Positions 9,036 to 16,800 of a stretch of 64,000 nt of DNA are shown here, piece by piece (position 1 is the first letter of the stretch; every line of letters begins with the position of its first letter). The notes below the pieces were generated by a model. It saw only the letters and a program-made list of their open reading frames with translations. It did not search any database and was not told the DNA's origin. The translations under genes and the position numbers were made by a program. This stretch comes from Planctomycetia bacterium. GTDB lineage: Bacteria; Planctomycetota; Planctomycetia; Gemmatales; Gemmataceae. The stretch spans positions 1 through 64,000 of the forward strand of contig SYHD01000138.1 of assembly GCA_005799265.1 (NCBI GenBank), given 5' to 3'.

Positions 9036-10439
9036 ATGGCCGACGCGTTCATTCTGCGCTGGAAACTCGATCGACCGTATCTGGAACAGAATACGCCAGG
9101 GGACGTGTACGCGCTCGTGACGATTGAGCCGAACCCGGCGGCAGTCGTCAGCGCCCCGGCGGCAGCGTCGATTCCGACACACCTCATCCTGCTCGTCGAT
9201 GTCTCCGAATCGATGGACGTGCTGGTACGACGCGATCCGAATGCACAGAAGGTGGGCGCCGCCTCGGCCGAGGGGAAGGCCGCCCAGCGTGTTGTCTCTG
9301 ATGTCCCTAGCCGGCGCGAGATGGCGGCTGGCGTCGTCCAGAAGATGATCGAGCGATTACACGGCGACGATCTCGTCACGCTTATCGCCTTCGACGATAA
9401 GGCGCACGTTCTGGCGAAGGCTCTCAGCCCAAACGACATGGACGCTGTCTGTAGCGCCATCCAGAAAATTCACAGCGAAGGCGGCGGCGGCACGGCCATC
9501 GGCAAGGCTTTCGAGAGCATCCGCGACGTACTCTCAAGCATTGAAGACGCGCCGCGTACACGCAAGGTCGTCCTCCTCACCGATGGCGAGGACAAGGAGC
9601 CGGACAGCACGCTTGCTATCGCCAAGTCGGTCGGCTGGGACTTCAAATTGCCGATCGTCGCCTTCGGCACCGGCGAGTGCAAGATTGCTTTTTTGACGGA
9701 GCTTGCCAAGACGAGTCTCGCCGGCGCCTTCAACCACATTCGCGATGAGACGGTCGCGCAGAAGCTCTTCGGCCAGGCCGTCAACAGCCAGAAGAACATC
9801 CAGGCGACCAATGTTCAGCTTCAACTTTGGCTGTCGCCGGAATTGCAGGTGCGCGAGTTGTATCGCACCAAGCCCGAGATCCTTTTCGTCGGCGATCTGG
9901 TCCCCGACGCGAATCATCTGATTTCGCTTCGGCTCGAACAGATGGAACGCGGCAAGGCCTACGAGTTTCTTTTCCGCTGCACCTTGCCGGGCCGGGCGGC
10001 AAATCAACGTTTGCGCATCGCCAAGGCGACGCTAACCTACGATGTGCCGAGCATGCAGAAGAAGGACGAGAAACTGGAGTCGAATATCGTCGTCGAGTTC
10101 ACCGCCGACGCCAACCGCGCCGCCGAGCGCTCCGGCGACGTGCGCAAGGTGCTCGCTCGCGCGGAGGTCCAGCGTCAGGTACTTTTCCTGCAAGGTAAGA
10201 TCGATATCCTCAAGGCCGGCGGCGGCACGCAGCGCGATCGCGAAATCGTTGCCCGGTTGCTGGAAGCGCTCATCAAGAAGTTCGAGGACTTTGGCGATCA
10301 GGCGACCGCGAACCAGTATCGCGGCATGAAGGACGAGTTCACGCGCAAGGGGACGATCTCGCAGGAGATGCTCAATCGCTCGCTGGCGGCGTCGTCGCGC
10401 GCCGAGGAGATGGTGATGGCGGGGGATATTGATTTTTGA
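9036..10439 (+). CDS. VWA-domain protein (TerY-like position in a kinase/phosphatase cassette)
   Basis: A 467-residue protein without signal peptide. Residues 48-240 are a von Willebrand factor A domain with a complete metal-ion-dependent adhesion site: DVSES (Asp55, Ser57, Ser59), the GGGGTAIG threonine loop and LLTDGED. The rest has a beta-rich region (VQLQLWLSPELQVRELY) and a helical C-terminus. The charged 'DxSxS' is intact, so it should bind a divalent metal and a partner protein. Its place between a PP2C gene and an FHA gene, with a Ser/Thr kinase downstream, matches the VWA + PP2C + kinase triads of Ter-type systems, where VWA proteins organise complexes. Confidence 0.9.
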   Translation: MADAFILRWKLDRPYLEQNTPGDVYALVTIEPNPAAVVSAPAAASIPTHLILLVDVSESMDVLVRRDPNAQKVGAASAEGKAAQRVVSDVPSRREMAAGVVQKMIERLHGDDLVTLIAFDDKAHVLAKALSPNDMDAVCSAIQKIHSEGGGGTAIGKAFESIRDVLSSIEDAPRTRKVVLLTDGEDKEPDSTLAIAKSVGWDFKLPIVAFGTGECKIAFLTELAKTSLAGAFNHIRDETVAQKLFGQAVNSQKNIQATNVQLQLWLSPELQVRELYRTKPEILFVGDLVPDANHLISLRLEQMERGKAYEFLFRCTLPGRAANQRLRIAKATLTYDVPSMQKKDEKLESNIVVEFTADANRAAERSGDVRKVLARAEVQRQVLFLQGKIDILKAGGGTQRDREIVARLLEALIKKFEDFGDQATANQYRGMKDEFTRKGTISQEMLNRSLAASSRAEEMVMAGDIDF

Positions 10440-10445
10440 GGAATT

Positions 10446-10474
10446 TCTCCCCTCTCCCTCTGGGAGAGGGGAGA
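10446..10474. repeat. CCCCTCTCCC-class palindrome next to a ribosome-binding site
   Basis: TCTCCCCTCTCCC and GGGAGAGGGGAGA form a 13-bp stem with a 3-base loop. The right arm runs into GAGAGGAGA, which sits seven bases before the ATG of the FHA gene at 10486 and is its only plausible Shine-Dalgarno sequence. Confidence 0.85.
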
Positions 10475-10485
10475 GGAGAATCACT

Positions 10486-11319
10486 ATGCCCGCATGCAGC
10501 ATTTGTGGTGAAGCGATCCCGGCGGGGAGCCGAACCTGCGCCATGTGCGGTTCGAGCGCTGATGAACCCACGTCGCCGGCGTCGGGCCTGTTCCTGGAAA
10601 AGCCGGCGCGTCCCCTGCCCGCGAAGTTGCCGCCGGGGTGTCGTTACTGTCCTGGTTGCTACGAAATCTATGGCCCGGCCTTTACGGACTCGTATTGCAA
10701 ATGTGGCACCGAATTGTTGAGCGAGTTGCCGACGAAGTCCGAGACGATACCTATGGCCGCGCTGGCCGCTCCGCCGACCGCCGCGCTCGCCGATGTGGTG
10801 CCATTGGCGCCGCTGCTGGATGAAGAGCCGATGGCGCCATTCGACGGCGACCTGCCGCCGATGGCGCCGCTCCTGGACGATGTGCCCATGGCCCCGTTTG
10901 CCGAAGCCGCGCCACCGCCGGAGGATCCCGCCGACACGCCGGTGAAAATTCGTCTGGTCAAGCCGCCGACGGGAACGCCGAGTATCGTCCTGTACGGCCC
11001 CGACAAGCAGCCGTTGCAGTACTTTGCTCTGAACAAGGACGCGACGCTGATTGGCCGGCTCGACGCGGTGGCGGGCGTCTTTCCCGACATCGATCTCGAC
11101 CAGTGGTTCGACCGCGCCACCATCCGCAAGATCTCGCGTCAGCACGCCCTTATCCTGCGCACCCGCGCGAGCAAGACGTTTGTCCTTCGCCCCTTGATCG
11201 GCAACACCGGCACGCAGCTCGAAACCGAAATGCTCGAAGCCCAGCAAGACTACCCGCTCCAACCAGGCCACCGCATCATCCTCGGCGGAACGATACGGTT
11301 GAAGTTTGAGATCGCGTAG
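10486..11319 (+). CDS. Zinc ribbon - FHA domain protein
   Basis: A 277-residue protein starting at ATG 10486 (AGGAG seven bases upstream). It has an N-terminal four-Cys ribbon (C4, C7, C18, C21) and a second Cys cluster (CRYCPGCYEIYG ... CKCG). A low-complexity linker follows with repeats of the type PMAPL/PMAPF. A C-terminal forkhead-associated domain carries the key motifs IGR, ISRQHALI and the asparagine loop GNTGTQ. FHA domains read phosphothreonine, so this is the likely reader of the kinase encoded at 11991. It lies 46 bases after the VWA gene in the same direction. Confidence 0.88.
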   Translation: MPACSICGEAIPAGSRTCAMCGSSADEPTSPASGLFLEKPARPLPAKLPPGCRYCPGCYEIYGPAFTDSYCKCGTELLSELPTKSETIPMAALAAPPTAALADVVPLAPLLDEEPMAPFDGDLPPMAPLLDDVPMAPFAEAAPPPEDPADTPVKIRLVKPPTGTPSIVLYGPDKQPLQYFALNKDATLIGRLDAVAGVFPDIDLDQWFDRATIRKISRQHALILRTRASKTFVLRPLIGNTGTQLETEMLEAQQDYPLQPGHRIILGGTIRLKFEIA

Positions 11320-11356
11320 CCGCTGGCAGTGTGATAAGTTAATCGGAAGGGATCCT

Positions 11357-11779
11357 ATGAGCGCAGCCGCATTGACTCCGCGTGTTCGCACCATGGTGAT
11401 CTGCGATTCAGTCCGAAAGAGCAAGATGGAAGCCGGCGTATTTCACTTGAAGGGAGTTCGACAGGGGATGACGGCCCGCGCGTTTCCGTTGGCATCGGAA
11501 CTTTGGTTGTTTCTGTTGCTGTCGAGCCCACGCGCGGGTGTCTTCCCAGCATATGTTCGAGTGGCAAATGCCAGGACCGATCGGGCAGTCTTCCATGCCA
11601 ATCTAAATCCTCAACCCGAATTCACTCTGGACGGTCAGTATTTGACGTACAGCACGCCGATCCGATGTGAATTTCCTGATGAAGGAACATACACTGTCCA
11701 GTTGTCGTTTTTTCAAGCCGTGGGCATCGATGTTCTAAAAGGAGAGATGCCGTTCTCGATTTCCTTGGAAGGAGATTAG
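11357..11779 (+). CDS. DUF6941-like small protein
   Basis: A 140-residue protein with GGAAGGGA (11345-11352) before the ATG at 11357. Visible features are VICDSVRKSKMEAGVFHLKG at the start, LWLFLLLSSPRAG in the middle, a FPAYVRVAN strand and YTVQLSFFQAVGIDVLKGE near the end. This pattern (a beta-rich protein with 'CD.VR....G.F.L.GV') matches what I know as DUF6941; no biochemical role is established. It has no signal peptide. It is translated just ahead of the 66-residue protein and the kinase, so it is likely part of the same signalling unit. Confidence 0.75.
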   Translation: MSAAALTPRVRTMVICDSVRKSKMEAGVFHLKGVRQGMTARAFPLASELWLFLLLSSPRAGVFPAYVRVANARTDRAVFHANLNPQPEFTLDGQYLTYSTPIRCEFPDEGTYTVQLSFFQAVGIDVLKGEMPFSISLEGD

Positions 11780-11980
11780 ATGATGAACAACAAGACGCGC
11801 AAGATGGCGGCAACGTCGATTCACATTGATGGTGAACTTGTTCCGATTACCGACCCCGCTCATCAGGCCGCGGTCGATCGTCTATTTGAGTTGGGGGCGG
11901 CCAAGCTTAGCAAGGCCGACAGGATACTGCTCGCCAATTTGCCGAGTGCCAAAAAGCCCAAGGCACGCAAACGAAAATAG
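11780..11980 (+). CDS. Small basic protein of unknown function
   Basis: A 66-residue frame with GAAGGAGA directly upstream, starting at the base after the stop of the previous gene. It contains SIHIDGELVPITDPAHQAAV and ends in a very basic tail (KKPKARKRK). It belongs to no family I recognise. Tight spacing on both sides (1 and 10 bases) argues that it is a real member of the operon. Confidence 0.65.
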   Translation: MMNNKTRKMAATSIHIDGELVPITDPAHQAAVDRLFELGAAKLSKADRILLANLPSAKKPKARKRK

Positions 11981-11990
11981 TCGCCAGGCA

Positions 11991-13073
11991 ATGCCCTCCA
12001 AAAATACCAGCACCCTGAACGCCCAAACCTTCGAATGGAACAAGCGGCCCTACGTGCGCGCCGAAGTCCCGAGCGGCGACAACCGTGGCAAGGTTTTCAC
12101 GGTCGCGCAGCCGCTTGCGGAACGCTATGAGATCGTCAACTTCTTCGCGTCCGGCGGCATGGGGCTCCTTTTAGAGGGGCTCGATCAGCGCACGCAATGC
12201 CGCGTCCTTATCAAGACGAATCTGTTCTACGACGTGATCCCCTATGCAAAGGTGCGCGATCAGGAAGGCTTCACGAATCAACTGCGGTTGCCGAGGAAGA
12301 CACTGGAGATGGAGCGGCGCATCCTGGTGCTGTTGCGCAACGCCGGCTGCAACGCGGTGCCGCACCCGAACGATTTTGTTTACGACTCGAATCCGCATTT
12401 GGAGGGGCCGTACACGACCGAGGATCGCAAGGAGTGGAAGTACAACGATCAGGACATGCTCGACGCGGAGCCGTACTTGGTCATGGAAGCAGTGGAGGGG
12501 CAATCACTGGAGCAAGTGCTGGCGAGCACGCCGGGGCGTCGGCTCTCGGAGATGCGCGCCCTGCGGATCATGTGCCAGGTCGCGGACGTGCTGCACGTCT
12601 TGCATCAGCCGAAGCCGATGCGCGCGGGCATGACCTGGCAGCTCATCTATCAGGACCTGAAGCCGGCGAATTTGTTGATCTCCTCGCAGGATCGCGTGAC
12701 GGTGATCGATCTGGGCGGCTGCCAGCTTCTCAATCTCGATTCGGGCCAGAAGCTGCTGCCCGGCGCCTCCACGGCGGGTTACTGTCCGCCGGAGAGCGAA
12801 CAGCCGTACAACCTGTTGACGCCGGCGGCGGACGTGTACACGGTCGGCGCCAACCTGTTTCAATTGCTGACCGGCAGAAGCCCTCTCGAGTTCCTGCCGT
12901 CAGCGGTGGGAACGATGCAAGCGCGCGCGGCCCAGTTCGATTTCAAGCACCTCGACTGCCGGCCCGCGCTGAAGGAGCTGATACAGCGTTGCCTCGACCC
13001 GGAGCCGGCGAAGCGCTTCGCGGATGCGCAAACGTTGCAGCGGGCGATGAGCGCGATACTGCGGGGGATGTGA
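11991..13073 (+). CDS. Serine/threonine protein kinase, apparently active
   Basis: The ATG at 11991 gives 360 residues and lies 10 bases after the previous gene; the open frame upstream reads through that gene in another frame. The Hanks-type motifs are present: Gly-rich loop ASGGMGLLLEG (53-63), Lys75 in VLIK, Glu107 in the C-helix, catalytic loop YQDLKPANLL (Asp222, Lys224, Asn227; His of HRD replaced by Tyr), the DFG equivalent IDLGG (Asp240) and GYCPPE for APE. There is no membrane segment, so it is cytoplasmic. It is the only kinase of this cassette with the full catalytic set and is the likely writer for the FHA reader and substrate of the PP2C. Confidence 0.9.
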   Translation: MPSKNTSTLNAQTFEWNKRPYVRAEVPSGDNRGKVFTVAQPLAERYEIVNFFASGGMGLLLEGLDQRTQCRVLIKTNLFYDVIPYAKVRDQEGFTNQLRLPRKTLEMERRILVLLRNAGCNAVPHPNDFVYDSNPHLEGPYTTEDRKEWKYNDQDMLDAEPYLVMEAVEGQSLEQVLASTPGRRLSEMRALRIMCQVADVLHVLHQPKPMRAGMTWQLIYQDLKPANLLISSQDRVTVIDLGGCQLLNLDSGQKLLPGASTAGYCPPESEQPYNLLTPAADVYTVGANLFQLLTGRSPLEFLPSAVGTMQARAAQFDFKHLDCRPALKELIQRCLDPEPAKRFADAQTLQRAMSAILRGM

Positions 13074-13097
13074 TTAAACTATGGTCCACTCAATGGG

Positions 13098-13523
13098 CTA
13101 CGGAAGTGTCGACAAAGCGACGATGAATGGGAATGCCGGTTGGAGATTCCTGACCAGCCGATCATCCGCCGTGATGAACTCGCATTGCTCACGTTCTGCG
13201 AGTGCGACGTAAAGGCAGTCATAGACGCCGATGCGCATTTGCGACGAGATTGCGATGGCCCTCGGTGTAAGTTGGACTGCCGGGAACAACTGCGGCGCGG
13301 TCGTCATCACGTTGGTCCAGAGCGTCAGGGCGTCACCCGGTGTCAGGCGTCCTTGCCGTTCTGCACGAGTGAGGGCGTGAGCGACTTCGGTTGTGAAAAC
13401 ATCGGGAGCGAGGAGTTGATGGACGTTGGTGCGAGATTCGTCGCGCAGCAGTCGAGCATTCGTATCATCCTGCTCCGTGAGGACCCACTTGAGCGCTACG
13501 GATGAATCGATGACGTAGATCAT
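13098..13523 (-). CDS. vapC: PIN-domain toxin, VapC type
   Basis: A 141-residue PIN-fold ribonuclease with the acidic active-site residues Asp6 (YVIDSSVALKW), Glu46 (TTEVAHAL), Asp102 (VYDCLYVALA) and Asp120/121 (FITADDRL). VapC toxins cut tRNA or rRNA and are held by a co-expressed antitoxin. Here the toxin start overlaps the end of the small upstream gene by four bases (ATGA), as usual in vapBC operons. The pair lies on the opposite strand between the kinase and the 1594-residue pseudokinase, so it interrupts the signalling cassette. Confidence 0.9.
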   Translation of the reverse strand: MIYVIDSSVALKWVLTEQDDTNARLLRDESRTNVHQLLAPDVFTTEVAHALTRAERQGRLTPGDALTLWTNVMTTAPQLFPAVQLTPRAIAISSQMRIGVYDCLYVALAEREQCEFITADDRLVRNLQPAFPFIVALSTLP

Positions 13524-13753
13524 GGTTGCGGCAATTCACCACGGAACTCGCGGATGGCAGGCACCCCGATGTCGAGGACGCCGTGCTTGGCGAGAACCTC
13601 CTGTCGGATCCGTTCCGCTCGTTTCTGCACACGCAGCGCAATTTCCGGAGGAATCGGCTTGCCCGCGGCGACGCACTCGGCGACGAACTGGGCATCAGCC
13701 ATCAGATCGGCCGGAATCGTTGTGTCTGTTTCGGTTGCGTTCATGACTTCCAT
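13520..13753 (-). CDS. vapB: Antitoxin of the PIN toxin
   Basis: A 77-residue acidic protein with a helical centre (PIPPEIALRVQKRAERIRQE) and a short C-terminal tail. Starts at ATG 13753 or 13744 are both possible; AGGA precedes the first, GGAAG the second. It overlaps vapC by four bases. I assign it by position and size; no AbrB- or RHH-type fold is evident. Confidence 0.8.
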   Translation of the reverse strand: MEVMNATETDTTIPADLMADAQFVAECVAAGKPIPPEIALRVQKRAERIRQEVLAKHGVLDIGVPAIREFRGELPQP

Positions 13754-13843
13754 TCTGTCCTATTCGTGGAAGAGGGTCAAGTCCGTCCGAACATTTCCCG
13801 TTTCGCGCTTCATGCAGCCTGCGTCAATTGCCATAATATCCCC

Positions 13844-16800
13844 ATGAAGCTCATCGTCGGCGAACGTCTGGAGGGCGCTGGCCCCGCGCAGCAACCGGGC
13901 GGCTACGTCATCACCGGTGTCGTGCGCGAGACGGCCTGGCATGGGCTCTATGCCGCCAAGAAGATCTTCTACAACTTCGACTTTACCGCCAAGCGCGTGC
14001 GCGAGACCGATGAAGTCGAATGGCTCGACGTTTTCCTACGTGCCAACCGCTATCCCTATCTCGACGATCCCGCCTACGTGCAGGCACGCCGCGCTCTCGC
14101 GCGTGCCGAGGTGCGCGCGGTCCTGGGCAATCGGCACTCGAACCTTTGGCCCGAGCCGCTCGATCTGCTAGAGATCGAGAACACGCGCGATCCGTTCACG
14201 TTCGGCGACGATTGGGCGCGCGTGGGCGAGCCGATCCTCGTCTACACGCGGCCGACGGGGCGATTCACGCCGGAGTGGCGGCAGCAGATCTTGCCGGTTT
14301 CGTCGATCCTCTCCGTGCTGGCGGAGCTGCTGGAGTTCATGCGACAGGCGCACGCGGAAGGGTTGCTGTTGCTCGGCCTGGGCCCGTCGTCGCTATTGAT
14401 CGACGCCAGCGATCGCATCCATTACCTCGGCACCGAAATGGTGCTGTCGCAGCAGAGCGCCTTGCTCAAGGACCTGACCTCGTCCGCCGTCTGGCAACGG
14501 CTCTATCCCGCGGAACGCTTCGCCTCGGGCTACTCGGCGCCTGAATGCTTCGACCCGGCTCGGCGGCCCGACGTTCGCTCCGATCTCTACTCATGGGGCA
14601 CGCTTGCCTTCGGGCTCCTCACCGGCGCCGAATTGACCAAGCTCGCCCAGGAGCAAGGTCGGCCGTGGCAGGTCTTCGGCGACGCTCATTGGACGCAGCT
14701 TGAGAAAGTCCTCGGGCAGTTGCCGAAGAACAGCGTGCAGGGCTGGGCGGAGCAGCTCGGCGTCGAGGCGCGCGGCTTCTTGCAGGATTGGCCGCGCAAG
14801 TTTCTGACGGTGTTACGCATGCTCTTGGATGCCGAGCCGGGGAGGCGTCCATCGTCGGCGCAGGAGCTGCTGAAGTGGCTGGTCGATCCGCCGCCGCCGC
14901 CGGTCGCGGGGGTTGTCGCGCTGCACATCGAAGCGGACATGGCCAAGCTGCTGCTCGATTGCACTGGCGTCGAAGCGGGGCTGGACATTTCGATCCAATG
15001 CACGCGCAACGAGCCGGCGCGGCTGCCGTCGGATGGCGAGACCGTGGTCGAGGGGCCGGTGCGGCCAATCATTGGTTTGGATCGGTTGCCGTTGACGGAC
15101 CAGGCGATCTACTACACGGTCTTCACGCGGCGCAAACAGGACAACGGCATCGTTCACTCGCGTGGCGTCTCGGCGGAGTTGTGGCAACCCAACGAGAAGA
15201 ACCTGCGTGCCTGGGTCGAGGAGCAAGCTGTCGGCGCATTCGACGCGCAGAATATCCCGACCCGCGTCGGCATGGTGCTCGGCGCACTTGATTTCAGCCT
15301 GGTGTCGGACGCCCTCCTTGGTTCAACCATTCCACGATTACGTTCCTGGGTGCTGCGCCGCATCGAGCAGGTGTTGCGGGGCCAGGGATTCAACCCGGCC
15401 GTGGAGGGGAGCCTCTGGCGCTGTCTGCGCGATCCACACGTCGAGATGCGTCAGGCCGCGGCGACGACCCTCTGGAGCGCTCATCCCAACAAGTCCGATG
15501 CGCTCCTCGTACGCCTCATCGAAGCGCTCGAAGCGCCCCCGCTCGAGGCGCCGATCGCGCTGGCTCATTTTCTCCGGCATCTGCAATTGCCCGAAGAACG
15601 CATTCGTGCCACGCTACAGCGGCTTGAGACACAGCGTCCGACGGAGTGCCCACTGTGCAAGAAAACGCTGACGCACGGCGAGCGCGGCGCCCATCTGCAG
15701 ACAGAACACGGCTACGTGCTTTTCGAAGGCGACCTGCTGCCCGCCGAGGTCGTTATCGCCCGCTTGTGGGAACGCGTATTCGAGCGGCCCGACCGCGCGG
15801 CGCACGAGGAGCTTGTCGGCATCTATCTCAACCTGCCCGGGATAGGTGCAAATACGGATGCCGCCGCCGCTCGCTACGTCGAGGGACTCCATCGCTTCCT
15901 GCTCGGTCAGTCGAAGGAATCAGCGGCTTCGACCATCCCGGTCGCCTTGCCGTATTCGTCGATCCTCTCGTATCAGATGAACCTTCGGCACAGCGCATCC
16001 TTTACGCCGATTGTACGCACGCTGCTCGCCTCGCCTCACCAGCGTCTACGGGAGCTCGGCAGCCAGAGCGTGCTGCCGTCGTTTCAAACGCAGTTGCGCC
16101 TGCACCCCATGTTGTCGGAAATGCGACGTTTGCTCGCGACCGTTTCGAGCGACATCGGCCAGACCGATTTGCGAATCGATCTGTGCCGGCAGTTGGGGCA
16201 ACTTGGCGTCGATGCGGCGCTCGTCAACGACTGCATTGCCCAATTGCAAGAAGAGCGACTCGTCGTTTGTCCCGATTGTCAGGCCTCGGTCAAGTCGCGC
16301 GATCTGGAATTGCACATGCGGCGCGCGCACGAGGTATTCCAGTTTCGCGGCACGCGCCGCACCTACATCGACACGCGCGACGCCATTCTCAAAGCTGTGT
16401 GTACGTCACCGACCGATCTCGCCGCCTGGAAGAGCCTGCAATCGCTGGCGGCGGACAAGCATCCCCAGGACACGAATCGCTATCTGGTCGTTTGGCTTTA
16501 TCAATTCATCAAGGACGTGGACGCCGAACTGCGCGGCCCGGCCTTGACGGCGTTAGCGGACGTCCTGGTGTCCTCGGAGAGCGCGGCCTCGCTTTTGCCG
16601 TTGTTCGTCGGGCCGAGCAAGAACGCCTCGTGGGAGCTGCTCGGCCAGCGTCTTGGCCTGGAACTATGTACGCGCCTGCCGCCGCCGATCCCCGCGCCGG
16701 TCATTCCGGCGCTATTGCCGCTGTTGGATCATAAAGAGCTACCACGCCGCGTGCGTGAAAATGCGACGCTGACGCTGTTGCGCTCGGTGGATAGGGATCG